Origin: Centrapalus pauciflorus | Taxonomy: Eukaryota; Streptophyta; Magnoliopsida; Asterales; Asteraceae | Length of the DNA stretch: 64,000 nt | Direction: 5' to 3' | Assembly (NCBI GenBank): GCA_020465985.1 | Contig: JAANYP010002360.1 | Span: forward strand, 82,059-146,058 | In this document: positions 20,570 through 32,700 of the stretch, in pieces | Numbering within the stretch: the first letter of the stretch is position 1 | How the letters are laid out: each line of letters starts with the position of its first letter | Program-made: the position numbers and the translations under genes | Notes under the pieces: generated by a model | What the model saw: only the letters and a program-made list of their open reading frames with translations | What the model was told of the DNA's origin: nothing | Database searches by the model: none

Positions 20570-23500
20570 GAGATTACCACAGGTCCAAATAACAAATGGT
20601 TCGTCGACAGTGGATGCTCCAGGCACATGACAGGGGAAAGAAATCTCCTTACAGACTTCAAGGGTGGGAATCGGGGATTTGTATCATTCGCGGGAAATAA
20701 AGGAGGAAACATCACGGGTACCGGAGTGGTCACTAATGGGACGATCAAGTTGGACCAAGTTTATCACGTTGATAAACTGGTTCACAATCTCATTAGTGTA
20801 TCTCAAATCTATGACAAGAAGAATTCAGTGTTGTTCATTGACACTGAAGCGTTAGTGCTAGAACCGGGATTCAAGATTCCTGAAGAATGGGTATTGATGC
20901 GGGCACCAAGGAAGAATGACTTGTACATGCTTGATATGAACAAGCAGGAGACTTCGATGGGGCCAATCTGTTTGTTATCCAAAGCTTTGGAGACGGAATC
21001 AGTGTTGTGGCACAGACGCATGGCGCACTTGCACCTAAGAAAAATGAACTATATAACGAAACATGGATTGGTGCAAGGTGTGCCTATGAAGAGCTTTCAG
21101 TTCGAGGACAAGTGTCTACCATGCAAGAAGGGCAAACAACATAAGAAGACACACAAGTCCAAGACTCAGAATTCCATAACCTCTACATTCGATTTGTTGC
21201 ATATGGATCTCTTCGGACCAATCAACAAAAGGAGTATAGGAGGTAGTTGGTATTGTTTAGTTATCACTGACGATTACTCACGATTTTCTTGGGTTTTCTT
21301 TTTAGGTACAAAGGACGAGACGACTTGCAAGCTAATCGGGTTCTTAGACCAAGTCGAGAATTCCTACGGAACACGGGTTAAAAGGATACGTAGTGATAAT
21401 GGAACTGAGTCCAAAAACACTGTAATTGGTGTATATTGCCTCTCAAAGGGCATAGTGCATCAATTTAGTGCACCATATGAGCCTCAACAAAATGGGGTGG
21501 CCGAACGTAAAAACAGGACACTGATTGAGGCAGCTAGGACTATGCTTTCGGATTCAAAGCTTCCTACCATGTTTTGGGGGGAGGCAGTGAACACCGCATG
21601 TCATATTTTAAACCGAGTCTTAACTGTCAAATCTTTGAACAAAACCTGTTATGAAATTTTGAATAAACGGCCACCTAATTTAACTGGCTTCGAACCGTTT
21701 GGAGTACCATGTACTTTACTGCGAACAAAACATCAACCTAAGTTTGGTGAAAAGGCTGACGAAGGATACTTCCTAGGTTATGTGCCGAACTCACCAAACA
21801 AACGGGTTTTTAATAAAACAAATGGTACTGTGGAAATTGTGTATAACATTGAAGTCACAAGTTATACAAATGAACCCCATACAGGTCCGGAATGGATATT
21901 TGACTATGATAAATTATTTGAGTCATTTAACATTCCTTTGGATGAAAATGCAGGTACAATCGAAAAGGACATGGCGACGTTGCATCTGAATGACGAAGGT
22001 CATACCTTTCCGAGGACTACATTTCAATCCGCATCCGAGCCTACTGCGACTGAAGATGGATCTCCAGAAGTTACTCATCCAGAGGCACCTTCAACTGAGA
22101 ATCAGACTCAGACAACAAATTCCAACTCTGAGGAAATTGTCCACGAGGAGGAAAATGTGGAATCTGAGGCGGTTCCCCCATTAGGTGAAATAGGATCTAA
22201 CTTAGAAGATAATCTGAGAGTTGACGAGATAGAGACCTCTAGGATCAACAAGAATCATCCTATAGAAAGCATCATAGGAAATCCTAACGAGGGTGTGAAG
22301 ACTAGGAGTAGTTTAAATAACAACACTGTGTTGTTGTCGATGATAAACGACTCCGAGGCATATCATACCTGTCTCTATTCTTGTTTCATTTCGCAAGTAG
22401 AGCCTAAGAATGTGCAAATGGCACTTAAGGATAACTCCTGGGTTGAAGCGATGCAGGAAGAACTTTCGCAGTTTAGGAAACTAGAAGTGTGGGAGTTAGT
22501 TCCATTACCTCGAGGGGAAATTGCCATAGGAACCAAATGGGTTTTTAAGTGCAAAAGAGACGATCGGGGTATAGTCACTCGCAACAAGGCTAGGCTAGTT
22601 GTAAAGGGTTTCAACCAAGAGGAGGGAATCGATTACAATGAGGTGTTTGCGCCAGTAGCTAGGCTAGAAGCCATTAGGTTGTTTCTGGCTTTTGCTTCCT
22701 TCAAGGGCTTTAAGGTATATCAACTAGATGTTGAGAGTGCTTTCCTATATGGAAAAGTGAAGGAGCTGGTATACGTAGAACAGCCGCCCGGATTTACAGA
22801 TCCAAAATATCCTGATAGAGTATATCGTTTAGATAAGGCTCTATATGGATTGCATCAGGCACCAAGGGCGTGGTATGAGACTCTATCCAACCATTTATTA
22901 GAAAACGGGTTTGAAAGGGGTAGGATAGATAGTACGCTGTTCGTTAAGAGGAAGGGAGAACATTTTATCTTGGTACAAGTTTACGTCGATGATATCATTT
23001 TTGGTTCATCAGACGAACAGATGTGCAAAGATTTCGAGAAGGTGATGAAGTCGAAATTCGAGATGAGTGCAATGGGAAAGTTAAATTTCTTTTTGGGGTT
23101 ACAAGTTGACCAGAAGAAGGATGGTATGTTTATCCATCAGACGAAGTATGTCTATGACATATTGGAACGCTTCGGGATGGAAGGAACAAAACTGACTGCC
23201 CATTTCAGCACGCCGATTCAAGTGAATCACAATCTCGGACCGGGGTTACTGAAAGTGATACCGATGTGGATCCGACATTATATCGGGCCATGATTGGATC
23301 ACTTATGTATTTAACTGCTTCAAGACCTGACATCATGTTTGCTGTGTGTATTTGTGCTAGGTTTCAAGCGAATCCAAAGGAGATGCATATGAAAGCTGTG
23401 AAGCGGATTCTACGATACCTCAAGTCGAAACCGAAGCTGGGACTTTGGTATCACGCGGAGGGAGATCTAGAGTTTGAGGCATTCACGGATTCTGACTACG

Positions 23501-23902
23501 GAGGATGCAGCTTGACGCGCAAATCAACAACTGGAGGTTGTCAATTCCTAGGAGGGAGACTGGTATCCTGGCAATGCAAGAAACAGACGTCGGTAGCCGT
23601 GTCAACGTGCGAGGCCGAGTATGTTGCTGCTGGTAGTTGCTGCTCACAGGTTCTGTGGATACAACAACAATTGCGGGATTATGGTTTGGCTTACACTCAA
23701 ACTCCAATTAGGATAGACAACCAATCTACATTTGCTATAACTAACAATCCAGTTAAACACAGTAAAACAAAGCACATAGAACTTAATCAAATTGGTAAAA
23801 GTGGCAACGGACGATAATAATGCAGATTTATTTACCAAAGCATTTGATAAGTCACGGATTGAATATTTAATTCAACTAAATGGAATGCGCAACCCAGAGT
23901 AA
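20549..23902 (+). pseudogene. pol: Element E pol: protease, integrase, reverse transcriptase, RNase H
   Basis: Follows gag in the same frame after its TAA. Domains in order: retropepsin (VDSGCSRHMTG, about 20597), GAG-pre-integrase zinc site (HRRMAHLH ... CLPC), integrase core (HMDLFGP at about 21198, RSDNGTE at about 21390, NGVAERKNR at about 21493), RT (KARLVVKGFNQEEGIDY, FAPVARLEA, catalytic YVDDIIFGS at about 22983), RNase H (FTDSDYGG, CEAEYVAAGS) and the C-terminal DLFTKAFDKSRIEYL. Lesions: a one-base frameshift near 23235 in a GGGG run, and a short deletion near 23785 between KHIEL and KVATDDNN. Catalytic residues of all four enzymes are visible, but the frame is broken. Confidence 0.93.
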
Positions 23903-25264
23903 TTTGACCTTAGTGGTAGTTTATTTCCTTTTATAGCAGTAGTATTTCTTTCTTTTTATAGTAAGTCTGCTAATTTAGGAAAGTTTCTATTTTTAGTAAG
24001 TTAGTAGGTTATCTTCTTTTATTGCTATTTCTTATGAAAAACAAAAGAAAAAAGAGAGAAAATCATAAAAATACAAAAAAAAGAGAATATCAGAAAAAGG
24101 AGTTCAGTCTTAGAAGCATAGGTTCAAAGTGACGAAAATTAGCACAGTCGTTACAAACTCTAAGTGTTTAGGCTTTCACACATAATGCACCTAAAATTCT
24201 AAGTGTTATACTTTATTTTAGTTTGATGTGTTGGTACGCATAATACATATAGGGAATCCCAAGGCTAATAAAATACTCAAGAAAAAGTCAAGCGTGTCGC
24301 TAACTTAGATGTATGACCAATCGGTCTTAATTTTTATGTACAAGACATACAAACTTTGAGTCTAAATGAGGTATGCAAACTTTCTGGGGATGTATAGCAA
24401 CATCAAATACATCTTAAAATGGAAAGAATAGAAAAATCATACAAAATTAAGAGTCAAAAACATGTAACTCTGTTGTACGTAAGTACAGACCTGTTGCCTC
24501 TGTTTTGATTCGGGTTAGCAAGATAAGTCGCTTTGTTGTACGTCGGTACAGACCTGTCACCGCTGTCTTGCTAGCTTTAAGAATAAACCTTAAGTCAAAC
24601 TAAGACACTTTGTTGTATGAAAATACAGACCTGTGTCCGATGTTTGTCTTTTAAAGAAAGTTTGCAAATACCAACAAGTTAGAATCTTTGTCTGTATGCC
24701 TTGATCATAAAAGTATGTCTATGTCTGAGTCACGCAAGATAATTTCATGATAAATAAAAATGCCAAGGGATATTCCGAAATGTAGCATGTTTAAAGGGGT
24801 AAATACCAACAATCGGATAAATGGGTATTTCACGACAAACAATCAAAGGAATAAAATATTCCTAAGTGTGAATGTTTAAGTACTGAAAGTAAGTATCTGA
24901 CACCGCTATCTGATTGAACCTTTCTTTGACTATGCTCATCAAAAAATTTTCGTTAAGTGTTTAGCATAGGTTGTAAATGTTAATAAGTGTAGTTTAAGTT
25001 GAAGTGAAATTTTTGGTCAACATTTTAAAATTTTATTTTTACTTTTACTTATTTTATCCTTATATTTATTTTTATTTTATTTTTTTTATTTTTCTACTTA
25101 GGAAAAGGGTAAAAAATTACTGAGGGTGCATTCATAGTTGGATAAAATAAACGCTGCGTGAAAAATCTTGTGCTTAGGGTAAAAGATTTGGCATAGTTTA
25201 TCATGTTACACAATAAAATTGAAAAAGTTGAATTTATTTCAAAATTTTCGAAATTTTCTAAAGT
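23903..25264 (+). other. Element E non-coding spacer after pol
   Basis: About 1.36 kb without coding potential. Just after pol is a very A/G-rich run (about 24035-24085) that could be an internal polypurine tract. A group of small hairpins lies at 24311-24627. A T-rich stretch occupies 25030-25100. Such long untranslated DNA between pol and the third ORF is unusual for a Copia element. Confidence 0.7.
24311..24627 (+). repeat. Cluster of RNA-type hairpins, including a triplicated TGTAY-loop-RTACA motif
   Basis: Three copies share TTG-TAY, a four-base loop and RTACAGACCTGT: TGTAC-GTAA-GTACA (24474-24487), TGTAC-GTCG-GTACA (24537-24550), TGTAT-GAAA-ATACA (24614-24627). The C:G to T:A pair change in copy three preserves pairing. 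Upstream are GACC-AATC-GGTC (about 24315), TATGT-ACAAG-ACATA (24335-24349) and GATGTAT-11 nt-ATACATC (24389-24413). A structured RNA role is possible; nothing proves it. Confidence 0.6.
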
Positions 25265-25890
25265 GTTTTGGGTAATTCGAGTTTAGTTTAAACTCGAATT
25301 TGGGTGGTCTCGAATCTGTCAGAAGATTCGACATTGGCCATAGATTCGAAGGTAGGTGTTATAAATAGGTTAACAGTAATCGTCATTACTCTTATCTGTT
25401 TTCGAATCTGTTCCTCGAATCTATCTGGCGATCTTGAATCTATTTCTCTCGAGTCTACCGTTTTCCACAAAAACGACAATTTGTCGAGTTTCTTGCTTAA
25501 GTGTTCGATTCTACTGATACATCTAGGTATAATCAACTGGGTTGTACAAGATTCATGTAGTTCTATACACCATTTAAGCCAAAAATCACCGATATTTGAA
25601 AGTTTATAGGTCGAGATCGTGTGTTTCAAATTTACAAAGTTTGGACCGGTAAATAGTCAAATTAAATGCATATATCTGTGATTAGTACCTAGTAGGGCTG
25701 ATGAATGTAATTTTCTGAGTCCTAAAAGGTTAAAATCATGGGTTTTGGTGATGAGTTGGGCCGACAGGTTCGAATCTGTTCAAGACCACTCTCGAGTTTG
25801 TCAGTAAACTCGAGAAGGTCATTAGATTCGAGTGTATCATCAAACTCGAAAAGGGGTTTTTTCGAATCTGTTTATTCGAATCTGTCATTT
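25265..25890 (+). repeat. Element E spacer: TTCGAA/CTCGAG motif array before the third ORF
   Basis: About 18 TCGA-centred motifs (TCGAATCTGT, ACTCGAG, ATTCGAAT) in about 600 bp, by eye. The flavour matches the E/A LTR and A leader (ATTCGAATCT, ACTCGA) rather than B. Confidence 0.75.
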
Positions 25891-26015
25891 TATTTGAAGT
25901 ATTCAATTTAAATTTAATTGAACTTGTAGAAATTCATTTGTGTTGGATTTTGTACTTAAACAAGTTCAAAGTAAAACAAATTTGAATTTAAACAAGTTTA
26001 TTGATTTTTAATAAT

Positions 26016-26041
26016 TCTAATAGTTTATCTATTGTGCAGAT
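26016..26041 (+). promoter_or_regulatory. Candidate branch point and 3' splice acceptor before E third ORF
   Basis: TCTAAT (branch A at 26020), a TTTATCTATTG tract and TGCAG with acceptor G at 26039; the ATG of the third ORF is at 26042. Position and spacing match element B. Confidence 0.5.
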
Positions 26042-29015
26042 ATGGCTGATCGAGTATTCGTGCCAAAGCATAATATGGTTTTCGTCAGATGATGGATTTC
26101 CTAGTAGAGTCTAGGATTGCATTTGCATTGTCTTATAAAATTCAAATTGTGATTCCATATGTACGACAGTTTTACGAGCACTTACAAGTTGATTGTTCCG
26201 TCACTCCAACAGTTTTGAGAACACGGATAGCAGGACAACCATTGGTGTTTTCTGCTGATATGCTGCGTCAGGTTTTGCAGCTAGGATCTCAGGAAGAAGA
26301 GTCTGGGCCTATTGACTTTCCCTTAAGTATTAGGCAAGCAGCTTTTTCAGAGGATGGGTTACAGCTTGGATGTTACTAAAACATCGTATATGAAGAGTGG
26401 GCTAATAGGTCAATGGAGATTTTTGGCACATGTGTTTATGGTCTGTTTTGCGGCCAAGAAAGCTGGTTTTGATTATATTGTCTCGAAGATCCAATCCGGG
26501 ATGATCGCCTTAGTTTATAATAGGCCCTTCAGCTTTTCTCAAATGTTTTTCTCAGAATTCGTTCATCAAATTACGGCTCCAGAGCAGCAACAATTTCTCC
26601 TATATCCTCGTTTCATAATGATGCTCATCAGGCACTTTTTGCCAAATTTGCCGCAGCTAAATGAGATCCAAAGCGTAGCGGTCATGGACAAAAGGATTTT
26701 TGCTGATTGCTCCTCGCATAGAGGAAGGTTGGCAATTCCAGTTGAACGACCATTGTTTGGGGCAGTTATAGACAGGAACTTTGAAGCACCGGATAATGCC
26801 AACTGGGCAGGTGAAGTAGAGGTTCAACTTAGACAGCCACTGCAACAACCACGACAACAACCGCGTGCACAGCAACAAAGGAGACGACAAAGAGCTACCG
26901 CGAGTCAAACTCAAGCAACTAGGCCTTCTACAAGTCAACAGCAAGAGGCACAAGAAGCAGGGCCTTCGAATGTCCCAATTGAATCTGATCAGTTGTGTCA
27001 GACACTACATGAAATTTGGGAAGCTGGTCCTCATACCAATGAAGAAATATCTGCAGCATTAGTTGGAGAATTGCTAGAACCTCCAGAGGGAGAAGATGAT
27101 GTACTGAGGGATGTTGATGAATATGAACCGGAGCAAACAGGTAATGACTTGTCATCGTCTGCAACTGAGTCAGAAGATATGGAGGAGATCGAGGTTGAAG
27201 CTCCACAGTCCGTATCTACAGAACCTCCTGTTCAAATGGGAACTTATGGATCAAGGTTAGTAGTGTCTGAAGAAGCTTCAAGGTGGCGAGCATCAAGAGA
27301 GTCTGATGACTCTGATTTTGAAGAAGAAGAGGTCGCTCCATTAGTGACGAGGCAAAGGGCCAAGCGTCATCGGTTTATGCAAGGAACTTCCTCAGCTTCA
27401 GCCACACAGCCTGAAGTATCTCAATCTCCAGCTACTCCAACTACCATTCCACCGTCACCACCACATGCTGAACCATACATCCCATCACCGATCATTCCAA
27501 CTCCAATTCAATCCATCCCATCCACCTCATCCACGTACACAGAAAATCAAAGGTTTTTGCAGCTAAAAGCTCGAGTTGACTTCCAACAAATCCAGATCTG
27601 AGGCCTAACGAAGGCAATCAGTGAGATTCAGAATCATAACGCAAATCTTGATAACTAGAATGCCGATCTGAAAAAAGATAGTGGAAAAAGTTCAGGAAGA
27701 GAACTTAGAGTTAAAGACTTTTGTCGTTGATCAAGCAGCTGAGCTAAGATCGATGCGCTCCCTAGTTGAGCAATTAATGAAAAATATACAGGCTCAGGGG
27801 GAGACATCCTGCCGTGATCAAGTGGAGCGGCCGAGGGATGATGATAATGAAGATGACCAAGGCAATGATCCCAGCACTCAAAGACAGAATGAGCCAGTAG
27901 ATTTTTCTTCTGCTCAGGATGCTCAGTCTCAGGGGGAGCCGAGTCAATCAGGAACTAAAGAAGGAGAGGCCAGTTCGTCCAAACCTACAGAGTATGAGAT
28001 AAGTGAGATGATTGATGCACTTATGGATCTCGATGACGACCCGATGGACTTGGGCTTTGACTTTGAAGATGATATGGAGGAACTAGAAGAGGGAGAATTT
28101 GTTCCTGAAGACATACCGGATTGGAAGTCAGATGATGAGGTTTGTGCTGACGAAGACGATGAAGCCAATGAGATCATCGTTCAGCAAAATCCAATCACTG
28201 ATACATATGTGATAGAAGGAAATGATGTGGTTAACATAGAAGTAGTTAATGCTGCTTTAAATGTTGAGTCATCAATAGAAAAGCCTGCCATAGAGCTGAC
28301 TAATGAAGAAAAAAGAAAGCTATGGTTCAGGGCAGAGCAGAAGGACTTAGAGCTGAAGAAGAAGATGAGGGTGCCGGGTACAGGAAAACTGTCAGGAAGC
28401 ATATTAAGCTGGTTCTTTGATCGGGAACTGCAGCTATTCATAATCAAGAGAAAAGATGGGCTCCAGTACCTCAGAAGATCTCTGAAAGTATTCAATTCAC
28501 TGCCGAAGATTGAGATAAAGGCTTTAGCTTGGAAAGAACTAATCAATATCGGCAATGACCCTTACGCAGAAATAATTGCCAGAATCATAAGGAAAGAGGG
28601 AAGGTCGAGGAAGTTTGAACGCCTTTATCCGAGGATAGGAAAACGAGTAATGGATCATTCTAGAATTGATCCTCTAACTGGCCGTCCTTGGATGAAGATA
28701 CAGTACAGACCAGTGAGATGTCTGAGGAAGGTACCACTAAAGCCTATGCCACAGAACGTCATGAAAAATCTGAACTGGTGGTATGTTGAGAGTGAAACGG
28801 GAGAAGCGGTGATGGAAGATTTTGAAGAAAAAGTGATTCTTAGAATCTATGATCCTCTTCACCTGGTAAACCTTTCTAGAGATGACCTTCAAATTCTACA
28901 TGCTCATAAGATTTTAAGTGACACTCATATGGATGGTGAGGCAAGAAAGTATGAGAATCTAGTTAAAGTGTGTGTTGAAAAGGGTTTGTATGCTGGCAGC
29001 AGTTTGAATAAATAA
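26042..29015 (+). pseudogene. Element E third ORF (large aORF protein of unknown function), degraded
   Basis: Starts MADRVFVPKHNMVFV, then a small deletion and frameshift near 26085. The conserved N-terminal block continues (FSADMLRQVLQLG, SGLIGQWRFLAHVFMVCFA, LVYNRPFSFSQM, YPRFIMMLIRHFLP), with a second frameshift near 26360. The middle has Q/R-rich runs (QRRRQRA), RQRAKRHRF basic clusters and Ser/Pro/Thr linkers. A stop and frameshift lie near 27600-27680 within a coiled-coil stretch. After an acidic segment, the C-terminal block (GKLSGSILSWFFDREL, RIDPLTGRPWM, VRCLRKVPLKPMP, YDPLHLVNLSRDDL) ends with VEKGLYAGSSLNK. About 990 codons if intact. Homologous to B across both blocks. No signal peptide, furin-like site or membrane anchor is evident. 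Confidence 0.85.
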
Positions 29016-29060
29016 TAAACAAAGTACTTAATCAAATATGTGAATTATTAGAAGCTATCG

Positions 29061-29073
29061 TCAAGGGGGAGTC
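29061..29073 (+). other. Polypurine tract of E
   Basis: TCAAGGGGGAGTC directly precedes the 3' LTR start. Confidence 0.85.
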
Positions 29074-29730
29074 TGTTGGTACACCCTGTGTGACTATAGC
29101 AGTCTAAGTGATCCAACATTGTGGTTTTAGCAAGTGTTTGATATATATGTTTATATATGTTTGATAATGATTATTGTTTGTATGTTTGAACTTAATGTAA
29201 CGTTTTACAAGAAGTTCAAACATGAAGATCAAAGATAAAATCAATCATAAGGTAAAAACATAAGTTTCAATACTTAGTTAATTATGTGAAAAGGTAAATT
29301 CGAAATCTCTAAGGACTAGGATTCGAATCTAGTTAGATTCGAATGAGTCACTTTGGCAGATTCGAATGTGCCCACTTAGGCAGATTCGAGAGTGTCAGAT
29401 GGGACAAACTCGAATGGGCTTTGGGCCTGATTCGAGTTTGGCCCATGACAGACTCGAATTAGCCTCTATAATTAGGGATAGACTCGAAATATTATTAGAC
29501 TTTTTGCAGAATTCGAGAGTGATTAAGCATTAAGCGATTTCGAGTTTATCATCAGTGTCAGTGTCGTTTCCGAGAGAATCTTCTAGTAGGTGCGTTCTTG
29601 TGGAGTTCGTGCAGCTCGTTGATAGTCTCCGTGTTCCTGGTGAGTGTTGTTACCGTCTACCCGTTAACGAGGATTCCGCACTCGTTGACGGTTCCGCGTC
29701 TAGATAGATCTGTGTTAGGTAGACCTTACA
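29074..29730 (+). repeat. 3' LTR of E (657 bp)
   Basis: Same length as the 5' LTR, with about seven substitutions and no indel by eye. It is followed by the TCCAC duplication (29731-29735). Confidence 0.95.
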
Positions 29731-32700
29731 TCCACGGTGATCTCAGATAGCGGCACGTACTGATCGTCTTTGGCCAAGCATTTCCTCAGGTGACTCACAT
29801 GAAATGTATCGTGGACTCCGGCTAACTCGGGAGGCAACCTCAATCTATACGCCTGATCTCGGACTCTGGCAATGATCTCGAACGGACCGATGTACCGCGG
29901 GCTCAACTTACCTCTATGTCTGAATCTGATAACTCCCTTCCATGGCGATACTTTCAACATCACACGATCACTGAACTCGAGCTCAGTCAGACGACGATCG
30001 GCATAACTCTTCTGCCGGCTCTACGCCACTCTCATATGCTCACGAATGATCGCCACCTTGTCGCTCGTCTCTTGTAGCAACTCCGGTCCACTGATAGGTC
30101 GCTCGCCAACCTCGCCCCAACACACAGGGGTTAGGCACTTACGCCCATACAGCGCCTCAAATGGAGCCATCTTGTTGGAGGTATGGTAGCTGTTGTTGTA
30201 CGCAAACTCGACCAACGGCAAGTGAACGTCCCAACAACCACTGAAATCAATCGCGCACGCTCGGAGCATATCCTCAAGAGTCTGATTCGTCTGCTCTGTC
30301 TGCCCGTCTGTCTGAGGTCTGTACGCTGTACTCAACTGAACTCTAGTCCCCAACTCGCGGTGAAAGCTCCGCCAAAACCTTGATGTAAACCGCGTGTCTC
30401 TATCGGATGTAATCGACATCGGAACGCCGTGCCTCGAAACTATCTCATTAATGTACAACCGAGCCAACTGATCCATAGTAATGGTGCCCCGAACCGCTAG
30501 AAAATAAGCACTCTTCGTCAACCGATCCACGATCACCCAAATCATATTATTACCTCGAACCGTACGTGGAAGTCTGACAATAAAATCCATCGTGATATGA
30601 TACCACTTCCACTCGGGGATCTCTAGAGGCTGCAGATGCCCGTGAGGCCTCTGATGCTCGGCCTTAACTCGCAGACAAGTCATGCACTCCTCGATATATC
30701 GGCCCACATCTCTTTTCATCCCAGGCCACTAGTAATACTCACGCAGATGTCTATACATCTTGGTGCTCCCGAGGTGAATAGACAGTCTCGACCGGTGCGA
30801 CTCATCTAGAATCAACTGCCGCAGATTACCGACCCTCGGAACCCAAACCAGGTCATGAAACTCATATAAGCCTCTGCTATCTCTGCTCAACACGTCAAGC
30901 TGACCTGTAAGCCGCTCCCTTTTCACATTCTCCGCTCGCAAACCCTCTAACTGAGCATGCCTCAGACTCTCCACAAGAGTCGACGTGACCTCTAGCCTCG
31001 CCGCTCGGGAAACCACCGTCTGGCCGCACGACTTGCGGCTCAACGCATCGGCCACCACATTGGCCCTACCAGGATGGTACTGAATCTCGCAGTCATAATC
31101 CTTCTGAAGCTCTAAACTGCGCCGCTGTCTCATATTCAGCTCTTTCTGACTGAACAGGTACTGAAGACTCTTATGATCTGTATATACCACAAACCGCGAA
31201 CCATACAAATAATGACGACATATCTTCAACGCAAACACTATCACGTCTAGCTCGAGATCGTGCACGGTATGATTCTCCTCGTAGGTCTTGAGCTGTCGCG
31301 ACGCATACGCTATCACCTTGCCCCGCTGCATCAAAAGACATCCCAAACCGGTATCTGATGCATCACAGTAGACCACGAAATCCTCTGTACCCTCGGGCAA
31401 CGCTAACACCGGAGCCTGACATAACCGGGATTTCAGTTGCCTGAAGGCCGACTCCTGCTCATCGGACCACACAAAAGGAACGGACTGCCGTGTCAATCTC
31501 GTCAACGGCCTGGCAATCCTCGAGAAATCCTGAATGAAGCGGCGGTAATACCCGGCTAGCCCCAAAAAGCTGTGAATCTCAGGCACAGTCTTCGGCGACT
31601 CCCAACTCAAGACGGCCTCTATCTTTGCCGGATCCACTGAAATACCCTCGTCGCTCACGACATGCCCCAGAAATTGGACCTCGCGCAACCAGAACTCGCA
31701 CTTGGAGAACTTTGCATACAGTCGCTCCTTTCGCAGCACAGATAAAACCTCTCCCAAGTGCTGCTCGTGTTCCTCGGCACTCCTCGAATAGATCAGGATG
31801 TCGTCAATGAATACTATCACGAACCGATCCAACATAAATCTACACACCCTGTTCATTAAATCCATGAATGTCGCGGGTGCGTTAGTCAGTCCGAAGGGCA
31901 TTACAAGAAACTCATAATGGCCACATCTCGTCTGAAACGCAGTCTTCGGCACATCCTCGTCTCTAACTCTCAGCTGATGATACCCTGATCTCAAGTTTAT
32001 CTTCGAAAAGAAGCTCGAACCCTGTAGCTGATCGAACAGATCGTCGATGCGTGGAAGCGGATAACGGTTCTTCACCGTCACTTTATTCAACTCTCGATAA
32101 TCAATACACATCCGCATAGATTTGTCCTTCTTCTTCACAAATAGCACAGGGGCTCCCTACGGGGACGAACTCGGACGGATAAATCCACGATCCAGTAGCT
32201 CCTGAAGCTGTGACATCATCTCTCGCATCTCAGTAGGTGCCAGCCTATAAGGCGTCTTCGCAATAGGCACCGCTCCAGGGATATGGTCGATACGGAACTC
32301 GACCTGACGATCTGGCGGTAACCGAGGCAACTCCTCTGGGAATACCTCAGGGAACTCTTGAATCACAGGTATATCCGCTATGGTCTTTTTCTCCAATCTG
32401 GCGTCAACCACATAGGCCAAAAAGGTCTCGCACCCCTTTGCAACATACTTCTTAGCTCTAGCCATCGAAACAATACCGATCTCACCTCGGCGCCTCTCGC
32501 CATATACTGTCACGTTCTCACTGTCTGAAATGGTTATCCGGATCATCTTCTTTGCGCATAGAATGTCGGCCTGCCTGGCTGTCATCCAATCCATACCCAC
32601 TATCACATCAAAACTACTGATCTCTATCGGCAATAGATCAATCAGAAACCGGTGAGCATCAATCTCTAAAACACAATCTCGAACTACCCGGCTCACTAAT

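Larger units (their letters stand above)
17491..29730 (+). mobile_element. Copia LTR retrotransposon E (SIRE-like), complete ends, 12,240 bp
   Basis: Two 657-bp LTRs (TGTTGG...CCTTACA) differ at about seven positions by eye, so insertion is recent. TCCAC duplications flank it. Order: LTR, primer site, gag lacking its N-terminal part, pol, a 2.1-kb non-coding spacer, a large third ORF, polypurine tract, LTR. It lies in the chromodomain region of Gypsy F. A deletion of about 1.1 kb (relative to A) removes the leader and gag start; gag has three stops, pol one frameshift and a small deletion, and the third ORF several lesions, so this copy is not autonomous. Confidence 0.96.

Noticed and set aside
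24467..24640. CRISPR-like direct repeats
   Set aside because: Plant retrotransposon context, only three short diverged units with unequal spacing; the hairpin interpretation fits better.
25288..25629. Open frames on both strands in the motif array before the E third ORF
   Set aside because: Created by TTCGAA-type repeats; no homologue in the matching spacer of B.
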